Below, one piece after another: positions 47,831 through 58,061 of a DNA stretch of 64,000 nt; the first letter of the stretch is position 1; every line of letters begins with the position of its first letter. Where the stretch lies: assembly GCF_020177055.1 (NCBI RefSeq), contig NZ_JAIQXT010000009.1, forward strand, positions 1-64,000, read 5' to 3'. The notes beneath the pieces were generated by a model. It saw nothing but the letters and a program-made list of their open reading frames with translations. It was not told where the DNA came from and did no database searches. This stretch comes from Sphingomonas sp. R647. GTDB taxonomy: Bacteria > Pseudomonadota > Alphaproteobacteria > Sphingomonadales > Sphingomonadaceae. The position numbers were made by a program, and so were the translations under genes.

Positions 47831-49357
47831 TTACGCCTCGGCGGCCATCTTGGCGGCCTTGGCGACGACGTCGTCGATGCCACCGACCATGTAGAAGGCC
47901 GATTCGGGCAGGTGATCATACTCACCGTTGACCACGGCCTTGAACGACTTGATCGTGTCTTCGATCGCGACGAACTTGCCGGGGATGCCGGTGAAGACTT
48001 CGGCGACGTGGAACGGCTGGCTGAGGAAACGCTGGATCTTGCGGGCGCGCGTGACGGTCAGCTTATCCTCTTCCGACAGTTCGTCCATGCCGAGGATCGC
48101 GATGATGTCCTGCAGCGACTTGTACTTCTGCAGCGTCGACTGGACGGCGCGGGCGGTCTCGTAATGCTCCTGGCCGACCACGCGCGGCTCGAGCACGCGG
48201 CTGGTCGAATCGAGCGGATCCACCGCCGGATAGATGCCGAGTTCCGAGATCGCACGGTTGAGAACCGTGGTCGCGTCCAAGTGGGCGAACGAGGTTGCAG
48301 GCGCCGGATCGGTCAAATCGTCCGCGGGCACGTACACGGCCTGCACCGAGGTGATCGAGCCCTTGTTGGTCGAGGTGATGCGCTCCTGCAGCGCGCCCAT
48401 GTCGGTCGACAGGGTCGGCTGATAGCCCACTGCCGACGGGATACGGCCGAGCAGAGCCGACACTTCTGCGCCCGCCTGGGTAAAGCGGAAGATGTTGTCG
48501 ACGAAGAACAGCACGTCCTGACCTTCGACGTCGCGGAAATATTCGGCGATCGTCAGGCCCGACAGTGCGACGCGCGCGCGTGCGCCGGGAGGCTCGTTCA
48601 TCTGGCCATAAACCAGCGCAACCTTAGAGCCTTCCGACTGGGCGTTGCCGTCGGCGTCCTTGGCGATCACGCCGGCGTCGAGGAACTCGTGGTAGAGATC
48701 GTTACCCTCACGCGTGCGCTCACCGACGCCCGCGAAGACCGAGGTGCCGCCATGGCCCTTGGCGATGTTGTTGATCAGTTCCTGGATAAGAACCGTCTTG
48801 CCGACGCCGGCGCCGCCGAACAGGCCGATCTTGCCGCCCTTTGCATAAGGCGCGAGCAGGTCGATGACCTTGATGCCGGTGACGAGGATCGAGCTTTCGG
48901 TCGACTGGTCGACGAACAGCGGCGCTTCGGCATGGATCGGCGCGCGCATGTCGGTGGCGACCGGGCCGCGCTCGTCGATCGGCTCACCGATGACGTTGAG
49001 GATGCGGCCGAGCGTTGCCGGGCCGACCGGAACCTGGATCTGCGCGCCGGTTGCGGTGACTTCCTGGCCGCGGGTCAGACCCTCGGTCGCGTCCATCGCG
49101 ATGGTGCGGACGGTGCCTTCACCCAGATGCTGCGCGACTTCGAGCACGAGGCGCTGGCCGTTGTTGCTCGTTTCAAGCGCCGAGAGAATGGCGGGCAGTT
49201 CGCCGTCGAACGCAACGTCGACGACCGCGCCGATCACCTGCGCGATGCGGCCCGTGCCGGACGCGGCGACGGGTGCCGTCGCGGTGGTGCCGGTAGCGGC
49301 CTTGGGCGCGCGCGGCTTGCGCGCGGGCTTGTCTGCGGTGGGGGCTGCGGTTGCCAT
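47831..49357 (-). CDS. atpD: F1 ATP synthase beta subunit
   Basis: 508 residues. Catalytic subunit: Walker A GGAGVGKTVLIQELINN, GERTREGNDLYHEFLDAGV, VLFFVDNIFRFTQAGAEVSA, LLGRIPSAVGYQPTLSTDMG. The first 40 residues are an Ala/Lys/Pro/Thr-rich extension (ADKPARKPRAPKAATGTTAT) absent from E. coli AtpD but seen in some alphas. The ATG at 49357 is used; a TTG three codons earlier is in frame. The gene follows a lipoprotein gene rather than atpG directly. Confidence 0.98.
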   Translation of the reverse strand: MATAAPTADKPARKPRAPKAATGTTATAPVAASGTGRIAQVIGAVVDVAFDGELPAILSALETSNNGQRLVLEVAQHLGEGTVRTIAMDATEGLTRGQEVTATGAQIQVPVGPATLGRILNVIGEPIDERGPVATDMRAPIHAEAPLFVDQSTESSILVTGIKVIDLLAPYAKGGKIGLFGGAGVGKTVLIQELINNIAKGHGGTSVFAGVGERTREGNDLYHEFLDAGVIAKDADGNAQSEGSKVALVYGQMNEPPGARARVALSGLTIAEYFRDVEGQDVLFFVDNIFRFTQAGAEVSALLGRIPSAVGYQPTLSTDMGALQERITSTNKGSITSVQAVYVPADDLTDPAPATSFAHLDATTVLNRAISELGIYPAVDPLDSTSRVLEPRVVGQEHYETARAVQSTLQKYKSLQDIIAILGMDELSEEDKLTVTRARKIQRFLSQPFHVAEVFTGIPGKFVAIEDTIKSFKAVVNGEYDHLPESAFYMVGGIDDVVAKAAKMAAEA

Positions 49358-49387
49358 GTTCTTCAAGTCCTTGCTTGGCGAATGCGA

Positions 49388-49996
49388 TCAGGGTTGCTGG
49401 GAATTGCCGACCATCGCCTCGGCCGTGGCCGTAGCGGAGGGGCGGCGGAAAGTCACGGTCAGGGTGCGGGCGGCATCGCCCTTGGCGAGTGCAATAGCGA
49501 CCGGCGCATCGCCGATCTTGCCATCCGCATCGGCTTCCTTGGCGATGGCGTCGAGCGCGCCGTCGTCCTTGATGCCATATTGGAACAGGAAGGCGCGGAC
49601 GATGTCGGTCAGCCGCTTCTTCGCGGTTTCGGCATTGGCGTCGTCGGTCAGCGACAGGGTGAAGGCGACGCTGTCGATCGCCTCGACCGTCGGACCGGTG
49701 ACGGCGACGGTGCCGGTGTTCGGCGTCTTCGCGTCGGACTGGGACAGGGTAATGTCCACGCCCTTGGCCGCGAAGCCATCGCCAGCCGCAGCATAGCCGC
49801 CGATGCGATAGCCATATTGGTTGAGGCGACCGATCGTTTCGGTCGGGAAGCCGAACATGCGGTCCCAACCCTTGAGATCCGCCGCCGCTTCGCGCGCCGC
49901 CGCCTCATTCTGCGCAAGCGTCGGCTGCTCGGCAGGCTGCTGGTTGCAGCCCGCGAGCGCGGCGGTCGCGCAGAGGAGAAGGATTGCGGCGCGCAT
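49388..49996 (-). CDS. Lipoprotein inserted between atpG and atpD
   Basis: 202 residues. Lipoprotein signal peptide with lipobox LAGC (C17). Mature part: NQQPAEQPTLAQNEAAAREA, then GWDRMFGFPTETIGRLNQYG, YRIGGYAAAGDGFAAKGVDI, and a repeat of beta strands with TDIVRAFLFQYGIKDDGALD. Not part of any known ATP synthase. It begins 5 bases after the atpG stop and ends 30 bases before atpD, in the same direction, so it must be carried on the F1 transcript. Role unknown; possibly recognises a periplasmic or outer-membrane partner. Confidence 0.8.
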   Translation of the reverse strand: MRAAILLLCATAALAGCNQQPAEQPTLAQNEAAAREAAADLKGWDRMFGFPTETIGRLNQYGYRIGGYAAAGDGFAAKGVDITLSQSDAKTPNTGTVAVTGPTVEAIDSVAFTLSLTDDANAETAKKRLTDIVRAFLFQYGIKDDGALDAIAKEADADGKIGDAPVAIALAKGDAARTLTVTFRRPSATATAEAMVGNSQQP

Positions 49997-50001
49997 GACG
50001 A

Positions 50002-50880
50002 TTAAAGTGCCTCGGCGCCCGAGATGATCTCGACCAGTTCGGTCGTGATCGCGGCCTGACGCGCGCGGTTATACTGGATCGACAGCCGCTTGATCAGGTC
50101 GCCCGCGTTGCGCGTGGCATTGTCCATCGCGGTCATCTTGCTGCCCTGCTCCGACGCGGCATTCTCACGCATCGCGCGATACAGCTGGATCGCGACGTTG
50201 CGCGGCAGCAGGTCGGCGAGGATCGATTCCTCGTCAGGCTCATACTCGGTCACGGCAGCGCCGCTTTCCTCAACGACGACGTCGGGAATTTTGACCGGGA
50301 TCAGCTGCTGCTCGGTCGGCTCCTGCGTCAGGACCGACTTGAAGTTCGAATAGAACAGGTGCGCGACGTCATATTCGCCGGCTTCGAACCGCGCGATCAG
50401 GTCGTCGGCATAGCCGCGCGCATCGGCAAAGCCGAGCTTGCCGAGGTCGCCGGGCTCGATCGAGTGGACGAAGCTGTTCGGGTAGAGCCGGTTCAGCACC
50501 GCGCGGCCCTTGCGGCCGATGGTGTAGAATTTGACGGTCTTGCCCTGCGCGATCAACTCGCCGGCGCGCTTGCGGGCAAGGCGGGCGATGTTGGTGTTGA
50601 ACGCACCGGCCAGACCCTTGTCGCTGGTCGCGACGACGAACAGATGCACCTGGTCCTTGCCGGTGCCGGCGAGCAGCGGCGACACGCCGGGGCCACCCGC
50701 GACCTTCGACGCGAGGCTGGCGACGACGCTTTCGAGCCGCTGCGCATAGGGACGCCCGGCCTCCGCCGCTTCCTGCGCGCGGCGCAGCTTGGCGGCGGCG
50801 ACCATCTTCATCGCCTTGGTGATCTTCTGGGTCGACTTGACCGAGTTGATCCGGACTTTGAGTGCCTTGAGAGAGGCCAT
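50002..50880 (-). CDS. atpG: F1 ATP synthase gamma subunit
   Basis: 292 residues, the rotor shaft. N-terminal MASLKALKVRINSVKSTQKI and TKAMKMVAAAKLRRAQEAAE; C-terminal SKMTAMDNATRNAGDLIKRL followed by QYNRARQAAITTELVEIISG. These are the coiled-coil ends that contact beta. The composite palindrome at 50896-50966 lies in its 91-base leader after atpA. Confidence 0.98.
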   Translation of the reverse strand: MASLKALKVRINSVKSTQKITKAMKMVAAAKLRRAQEAAEAGRPYAQRLESVVASLASKVAGGPGVSPLLAGTGKDQVHLFVVATSDKGLAGAFNTNIARLARKRAGELIAQGKTVKFYTIGRKGRAVLNRLYPNSFVHSIEPGDLGKLGFADARGYADDLIARFEAGEYDVAHLFYSNFKSVLTQEPTEQQLIPVKIPDVVVEESGAAVTEYEPDEESILADLLPRNVAIQLYRAMRENAASEQGSKMTAMDNATRNAGDLIKRLSIQYNRARQAAITTELVEIISGAEAL

Positions 50881-50895
50881 ACTTCTTTCCTATCG

Positions 50896-50966
50896 GTCGC
50901 CCCGGCAATGACCGGGGCCGCTCTCGGTGAGAGCAACATGGCGGCCCCGGCCTTCGCCGGGGCGAC
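50896..50966. repeat. Composite palindrome between atpA and atpG
   Basis: Two 26-base inverted arms (50896-50921 and 50941-50966, GTCGCCCCGGC... and its near complement) separated by 19 bases. Each arm is self-complementary around GCCCCGG/CCGGGGC. On the transcript it precedes atpG and can form either two small hairpins or one long one. Confidence 0.85.
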
Positions 50967-50971
50967 GCATG

Positions 50972-52501
<1,530 letters not shown>

Positions 52502-52512
52502 TGCGTTTGCCT

Positions 52513-53067
52513 TCAGCCTTTCATCGCGTGCGCGAGGGAATTGAGACGGGTCTTGATCGAGCTGTCGATCATCTGGGAGCCGATCTTTACGACCAGCCCG
52601 CCAAGGAGCGAGGGATCGACCGACAGGTCGACCGTGACGTCGCGGCCAACGCGGGCGCGCAGCTGCGTCTTGAGTTCGGCCACCTGTGCGGCGTCGAGCG
52701 GATGGGCCGAGGTGACCGCTGCGGTCACTTCACCGCGATGGCGCGCAGCCAGCGTGCTGAAGTCGCGAATCATGCCCGGCAGCGCCGACAGGCGGCGGTT
52801 ATGCGCCAGCACGCCAAGGAACCGGGTGGTGAGCGGATCGAGCTTCATCGCACCGGCCGCGGCGGTGACGCCACGGGCCGCCTGATCGCGACCGAGCAGC
52901 GGGCTCTTGGTCAGCGCCGCAAAGTCGGCCGAATCGGTCAGCGCCTGCTTGACCGTCGCGAGACTCGATTCGACCGTTGCGATCGAACCGCCTTCGCGCG
53001 CCAGATCGAACAGCGCGGTCGCATAGCGACCGCTTAAGCTGGCTTGGATACCGCCGGAATTATCCAC
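52513..53067 (-). CDS. atpH: F1 ATP synthase delta subunit
   Basis: 184 residues. Stator subunit linking F1 to the b subunits. GTG start (MDNSGGIQASLSGRYATALF), with AGAGGA some 11 bases upstream; then LARDGG-like helices and the C-terminal VTAAVTSAHPLDAAQVAELK with DLSVDPSLLGGLVVKIGSQM. First gene of the operon, so the promoter should lie in 53068-53280, where no strong consensus could be read. Confidence 0.96.
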   Translation of the reverse strand: MDNSGGIQASLSGRYATALFDLAREGGSIATVESSLATVKQALTDSADFAALTKSPLLGRDQAARGVTAAAGAMKLDPLTTRFLGVLAHNRRLSALPGMIRDFSTLAARHRGEVTAAVTSAHPLDAAQVAELKTQLRARVGRDVTVDLSVDPSLLGGLVVKIGSQMIDSSIKTRLNSLAHAMKG

Positions 53068-53284
53068 GGACGCGTGTTTCCTCTTGGACTAGCAGAAATG
53101 GCCCCATGGGGATTCGGGGGCATGCCGTCCGGCACCCCCGATGGGTTGGCGCGCGCCTAGCAAAGGGGGGCAAAGGATGCAACCTGTGTGACCATGTGAT
53201 GACGGCGGCGGTGGCGCAACGGGGTTGCCCAAAGTGGGAACGGGTGCGAAACCGTCGGCCGCAAATGCATTTAGGGGGAATGCC

Positions 53285-54241
53285 ATGCCGTGGACGCCGA
53301 CCCGTGCCGCTGTGTTGCTTGCAGCCATGACCATGACCGCGCCGACCGCTCTGGCGGAGAGCGCGCGGATGACCGGCCGCTTCGCCGCGCCCTATCGCGA
53401 CGCCGCGATGCTCGATTCGCTGCGCGTTGGCCGGATCGCGGGTGAGGACGGGATGCAACTGGGCCTGGCGATCGAACGCGCGCTGGCGCGCCCGGATATC
53501 GAGGGGCGGACGCATTTCGATCTGGTCGGCGGGCGCGGCGGCGATGCCGACGGCCTGCTCAACGGCAATGTTGTCACCGGGGTCCAGGAAACGCGTTTCA
53601 AGCGTAAGGAGAAGGAGTGCGTCGAGCGCGAGGGCGGCAAACGTGACGGCAAATGCCTGCGCGAGGAAGAGGTCGAGAAGGACTGTACCCGCCGCGTGAT
53701 CAACGTGAACGCCGACCTGCGCCTCGCCGGGCCGGACGGGCGCGTCCTTTATAGTGTGTCACGCCCGCGCCGCGACGAGACCAGCTGGTGCCGCGGACAG
53801 AACCCGTCGCGCACCACCGAAGAGGCGATTCGCGGGATGATCATCGACATCGCCGAAAATGTGCGGCGGGACATCGTGCCCTCGGTGGAGGATTATTCGA
53901 TCCGCTTCCGCGAGAGCACGCGCGGCCTGCCCAAGCCGCTGGAGCGGCCGTTCAAGGATATCGTCAAGCAGACCCAGCGCGACCTGCGCGGTGCGTGTGC
54001 AGCATGGGCGGCGATGGACGTGCAGGCGCCGAACCACCCGTCGATCACCTTCGACCTAGGCCTGTGCGCCGAATCGGCGGGGGAGTATGACAAGGCGCTG
54101 TCATTCTATCGGCGCGCGGCGCCGCTGATCGGGCGGGGCGGGAATGAGGCGACGGCGGGAGCCGAGCGTGCGCAGCGGCTGATCGACGGGCGCGACGATG
54201 AGGCCGCACGGCGGCGTGGGCGCGGGCCGGGTCGGCGGTAA
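53285..54241 (+). CDS. Exported hypothetical protein
   Basis: 318 residues. Signal peptide MPWTPTRAAVLLAAMTMTAP cut near ALA-E. The mature protein begins with a CsgG/Lpo-like pattern (RVGRIAGEDGMQLGLAIERA, then HFDLVGGRGGDADGLLNGNV), has a Cys-rich charged insertion (KECVEREGGKRDGKCLREEE, DCTRRVI) and ends with a TPR-like helix pair (FDLGLCAESAGEYDKALSFY). It may be a periplasmic or outer-membrane assembly protein. GGGGGA precedes the ATG. No family is certain. Confidence 0.7.
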   Translation: MPWTPTRAAVLLAAMTMTAPTALAESARMTGRFAAPYRDAAMLDSLRVGRIAGEDGMQLGLAIERALARPDIEGRTHFDLVGGRGGDADGLLNGNVVTGVQETRFKRKEKECVEREGGKRDGKCLREEEVEKDCTRRVINVNADLRLAGPDGRVLYSVSRPRRDETSWCRGQNPSRTTEEAIRGMIIDIAENVRRDIVPSVEDYSIRFRESTRGLPKPLERPFKDIVKQTQRDLRGACAAWAAMDVQAPNHPSITFDLGLCAESAGEYDKALSFYRRAAPLIGRGGNEATAGAERAQRLIDGRDDEAARRRGRGPGRR

Positions 54242-54250
54242 TTGACTTAT

Positions 54251-54276
54251 CCCCCTCCCTGCACGCAGGGAGGGGG
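54251..54276. terminator. CCCCCTCCCTGC hairpin between convergent genes
   Basis: A perfect 12-bp stem between the exported protein and the convergent DEAD-box helicase. No run of T follows, so it is either a palindromic-family member or a weak bidirectional terminator. Confidence 0.6.
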
Positions 54277-54284
54277 AGAGTTAA

Positions 54285-55745
54285 TTAGCCCCGGCGCTGG
54301 CCCTGGCCGCCATTGCCGCCGCTGCGCTGGCCACCACCGGCGCCAGCAGGACGCGGGGTGAACTTCTTTTTGCGTGGGCCGTAGAAGCGTGGCTTGTCGC
54401 CTGCACCTGCACCTTCAGCAGCGCGCGGGGCGGCGGTGCCGAGCGTTTCGCGACGCTCACCGGCAGGATTGCCGCGCGGGCCGCGATCGGCGCGCTGGCC
54501 AGCGCGGTGATGGGCGTTGCGGTCGGCCATCGTCCGGCCGTTGCGACCGTTCATCTCGTCACGGCTAACCGGGATCGGACCGCGGCTCGACTTGATGCGG
54601 GCCGATTCGGCGAGGAAATCCTCGGGCAGCGGCTGGATCGCGACCTTCTGGCGGATCAGCTTTTCGATGTCGCGCAGGTACGGCCGCTCATCATCGGCGC
54701 AATAGCTGATGGCGATGCCGGTCGCGCCGGCGCGCGCGGTGCGGCCGATGCGGTGAACATACTGATCCGGGACATTGGGGAGTTCAAAGTTGAACACGTG
54801 GCTGACACCCGACACGTCGATGCCACGTGCCGCGATGTCGGTGGCGATCAGAACCTTGACCTTGCCCGACTTGAACTCGCCCAGCGCACGCTCGCGCTGC
54901 GGCTGGCTCTTGTTGCCGTGGATCGCGTTCGACGCGACGCCGCTGGCCGCCAGCAGCTTCACGACGCGGTCGGCGCCGTGCTTGGTGCGGGTGAAGATCA
55001 GCGCGCGGTCGATGCTTTCGTCGCGCAGCGCGATGGTCAGCAGCGACTGCTTCTCCGCTTGATTAACGAAGGTCACGAACTGTTCGACGCGCTCGGCGGT
55101 GGTGGCGACCGGGGTCACCTTCACTTCGACCGGGTCCTTGATGAACTGGGTCGCGAGGTCGCGGATCGACTTGGGCATGGTGGCCGAGAAGAACAGGGTC
55201 TGGCGCTTGCTGGGCAGCTCGCGGACGATGCGCTTCAGCGCGTGGATGAAGCCCAAATCCATCATCTGGTCGGCCTCGTCCAGCACCAGGATTTCGATGC
55301 CGAGCAGGATCGCATAGCTCTGTTCGATCAGGTCGACGAGGCGGCCCGGGGTTGCGACGATGATGTCGACGCCGCGCGCCAGATCGGTCTTGTTCTTGTG
55401 GATCGACGTGCCGCCGAACACGGTTGCGACCGACAGCTTGGTGCCCTTGCTATAGTCGCGCGCGCTCTGGGCGATCTGGCTGGCCAGTTCGCGGGTGGGG
55501 GCGAGGACGAGCATGCGGCAACCGCGCGGCTGCGCCCGCTTGTTCGACGCGACGAGGCGCTCGATCGAGGGGAGCATGAACGCGGCGGTCTTGCCGGTGC
55601 CGGTCTGGGCGATGCCGAGCAGGTCGCGCCCTTCGAGCAAAGCCGGGATCGACTGCGCCTGAATCGGCGTCGCGTCGGTATAGCCCTTTGCCGCGAGCGC
55701 AGCGAGGGTGATCTCGGACAGGCCGAGGGTATTGAACTTGGTCAT
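54285..55745 (-). CDS. DEAD-box RNA helicase, RhlE-like
   Basis: 486 residues. ATP-dependent RNA unwinding. Motifs in order: Q motif with GLSEITLAALAAKGYTDATP, I AQTGTGKTAAF, Ia PTRELASQIAQ, Ib TPGRLVDLIEQ, II VLDEADQMMDLGF, III FFSATMPKSI, IV ALIFTRTKHGADRVVK, V ATDIAARGIDVSGVSHVFN, VI HRIGRTARAG. A basic, Gly/Arg-rich tail of about 90 residues (GGQRSGGNGGQGQRRG) follows. ATG at MTKFNTLGL is used instead of a long upstream frame. The 260 bases upstream may be a cold-shock-type leader. Confidence 0.95.
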   Translation of the reverse strand: MTKFNTLGLSEITLAALAAKGYTDATPIQAQSIPALLEGRDLLGIAQTGTGKTAAFMLPSIERLVASNKRAQPRGCRMLVLAPTRELASQIAQSARDYSKGTKLSVATVFGGTSIHKNKTDLARGVDIIVATPGRLVDLIEQSYAILLGIEILVLDEADQMMDLGFIHALKRIVRELPSKRQTLFFSATMPKSIRDLATQFIKDPVEVKVTPVATTAERVEQFVTFVNQAEKQSLLTIALRDESIDRALIFTRTKHGADRVVKLLAASGVASNAIHGNKSQPQRERALGEFKSGKVKVLIATDIAARGIDVSGVSHVFNFELPNVPDQYVHRIGRTARAGATGIAISYCADDERPYLRDIEKLIRQKVAIQPLPEDFLAESARIKSSRGPIPVSRDEMNGRNGRTMADRNAHHRAGQRADRGPRGNPAGERRETLGTAAPRAAEGAGAGDKPRFYGPRKKKFTPRPAGAGGGQRSGGNGGQGQRRG

Positions 55746-56012
55746 GAATTCTCTTTGCAGAACGGCCAGCGCGCATGCGGAATGCGCGCGCGCAGGCGGG
55801 GTCAATAAATGACGACCCGCGTGATATGGGAAGCCGAGCAATCAACCGAGGCGGAGCCGGAGCCGCAGGATGAACCCCGGCCCGATCACGCTGCATAACG
55901 CCTCGCTACGCCGCGATATGGCAGCAGAGTTGCCATAAGTCAAGATGGGGCGGGTCAGGGGCGAACCAGATCGATCCCCTCGCCCCCGGTGCGCAGCGGC
56001 ATTCCGCTCCGT

Positions 56013-57992
56013 TTAACGGTGTAGTTCGTAGCTCTGGCGCATCAGAAATGGCTCCCCCGCCGCCTGCGTCTGCTTGGTGATGCGCAGCCGGTTGCCATCA
56101 CGGGTCAGGATCTTGCGCGCGCTCACCCGCCGCCCATTCTCTTCGCTCGCGCCATCGAGCACTAGCGTGAACGAGGTGCCATCGGCCGATGCGCGGGATT
56201 CGACCACGCGCCACGGCTCGGGCTGGTTGCTGCCGCTGGTAATGGTGAGCGAGCGACCCGCTGCATCGAACACCCAGCGCTCGGTCGAGCGCACGGTCTT
56301 GCCGGGGCCGTCGTCGAACGTCCAGGCGAGCGCCTGCCCATCGCTGCGCATCAGCGTCGGCAGGGTGGTGCGGGTATCCTTGCGATAATCGCGATAGTCG
56401 AGCGTGCCGGTCCAATCGCCGGTCAGCGCCGTGGCGACCAGCGCCGCGCTGTCGCTGCGGGCGGGCAGGGCGCCTTGGGCGACCGCGATCGCGCGGTCGC
56501 GACCGACCTGAAAATCCGCCAGCGTCGGGACCACCAGCTGATCTGCGCCCACGCCCTTGCCCGGCGTAAAGCGGGTGATCGCCGTGCGGTTCCACGCTTC
56601 GGGCACGCGCAGCTTGATCCCGCTGGCGGGCAGGTTGAGCAGGAAGATGCGGCCTGCGGTCGGCCCTTCGGCGCTGCCGCCGCTGTCTTCGCCGACGATG
56701 GTGGCGCCCGCCTTTTCCTTAAGCTGCGCGATGGCCATGGTGGTGGCGGAGCCGGCGTGCGGGCCGCTGAGGATCGTCAGCCGCCCGGTGAAGCGGTTCT
56801 GGCTGACCGGTTGCTGTTCGAAGCGGGTGTCCTGATCGGTGACCGCCGCGCCACGCAGCACCGGCGTGCGCTCATACCAGCCATCAGCGGCGCGGGTGAA
56901 CGCGTCGAGCGGCGGGTTGAACAGCGCGTCCCGGTCGCCCCAGGCGCTGATATGGTTCGGCAGGTCGCCATAGCGCACCGCCTTGAGCCGCTGCGGTTTC
57001 GTCCAGACAAAGGGCTTGTCGATGAGATAGCGGCCCAGCGCCACCGGCACTTCGTCCGACCCGCCGCCATTGCGGCGCAGATCCAGGATCAGATGATCGG
57101 TCCCGGCCTCTGCCATCGCGGCGAAGAAGCCGTTCAGGAATGCGGTTGCCTGAACCGGGTTGCGGTAGTTGACGAAGGTATCGATGCCCAGCCGCGCCGT
57201 CTTGCCATTCATCCGCCAGCTGACGCTGTTGTAGAAGTCTCCACGATAGCGGGCGCCCGGCCCGGCGAGGCTGGTCCATTGCGCAAAGCGGATCGGGCGA
57301 AGATCGGCGGTGGTCGACGCGGTGTCGCCTACAGGCTTCCATTCGATCCGCCATGCATCGGGAAAGCCGAACAGTGCCGGGTAATTCTCGTTGAAGTCAT
57401 CGCCCATCAGGTCGCTGTCATCGGCGAGCTTGGCCGCGATCGCCTGATCGGTCGTGCCGTCATAGGAGGTCAGCGGTGCCAGTTGGAGCAGCAATCGTGG
57501 GACCGGCATGCCGTTGATGCTGAGAATTTCGCTCCCGACCGGCGGCGCGCCGGCCTGCGCATCGGTCGAAAGCACGATCATCCGCCCTTCGATCAGCTGG
57601 AACCGCAGTGGCAGATGCGTGGGGTTGGCGGTGCGGAATGCGGTGATCGCGTCGGACATTTCCGCCTTGGTATGATCGCAGTGGATCGTCGCGAGCAGGC
57701 GGGCAACTTCGCCATGCAGGGCAAGGTCGGTGATCGGCGCGCTGGCGGCGGACTCCAGCCGCGCAAATGCTGCGTCGATCCCGGCTTTGGTGGTGTAGCG
57801 ATAGAGTCCGGGATGCACCGTCTCGAGTGCGCGGCGCAGCAACGCGACATCGCGGCGCGCCTCTTCGGCGGAAAGCAGGCGGGGGGTGTAGCGCGGCGTG
57901 GCTGGAGTTTCGGCGAGATTGGGATTGGCCGCCGCTGCATTTAGTGGGAGGGGCAGGGCCAACAGGGCAGCGGCAAGATACAGGCGGTTCAT
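56013..57992 (-). CDS. Exported S41 family (C-terminal processing) peptidase
   Basis: 659 residues. Signal peptide MNRLYLAAALLALPLPLNAA. A helical domain with SAEEARRDVALLRRALETVH, a PDZ-like segment around VGSEILSINGMPVPRL, then the protease core: DLRRNGGGSDEVPVALGRYL and the nucleophile S415 in SGPHAGSATTMAIAQL. C-terminal 180 residues (DWTGTLDYRDYRKDTRTTLP onward) look like an extra beta domain. GGAG 9 bases before the ATG. Substrate is unknown. Confidence 0.88.
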   Translation of the reverse strand: MNRLYLAAALLALPLPLNAAAANPNLAETPATPRYTPRLLSAEEARRDVALLRRALETVHPGLYRYTTKAGIDAAFARLESAASAPITDLALHGEVARLLATIHCDHTKAEMSDAITAFRTANPTHLPLRFQLIEGRMIVLSTDAQAGAPPVGSEILSINGMPVPRLLLQLAPLTSYDGTTDQAIAAKLADDSDLMGDDFNENYPALFGFPDAWRIEWKPVGDTASTTADLRPIRFAQWTSLAGPGARYRGDFYNSVSWRMNGKTARLGIDTFVNYRNPVQATAFLNGFFAAMAEAGTDHLILDLRRNGGGSDEVPVALGRYLIDKPFVWTKPQRLKAVRYGDLPNHISAWGDRDALFNPPLDAFTRAADGWYERTPVLRGAAVTDQDTRFEQQPVSQNRFTGRLTILSGPHAGSATTMAIAQLKEKAGATIVGEDSGGSAEGPTAGRIFLLNLPASGIKLRVPEAWNRTAITRFTPGKGVGADQLVVPTLADFQVGRDRAIAVAQGALPARSDSAALVATALTGDWTGTLDYRDYRKDTRTTLPTLMRSDGQALAWTFDDGPGKTVRSTERWVFDAAGRSLTITSGSNQPEPWRVVESRASADGTSFTLVLDGASEENGRRVSARKILTRDGNRLRITKQTQAAGEPFLMRQSYELHR

Positions 57993-58061
57993 CGGGGTCG
58001 CTCCAGCGGGTCGGTAACGAAGCCGATGTGGCGCAAACCCCGCGCCGTCGCGCCTCAATGC

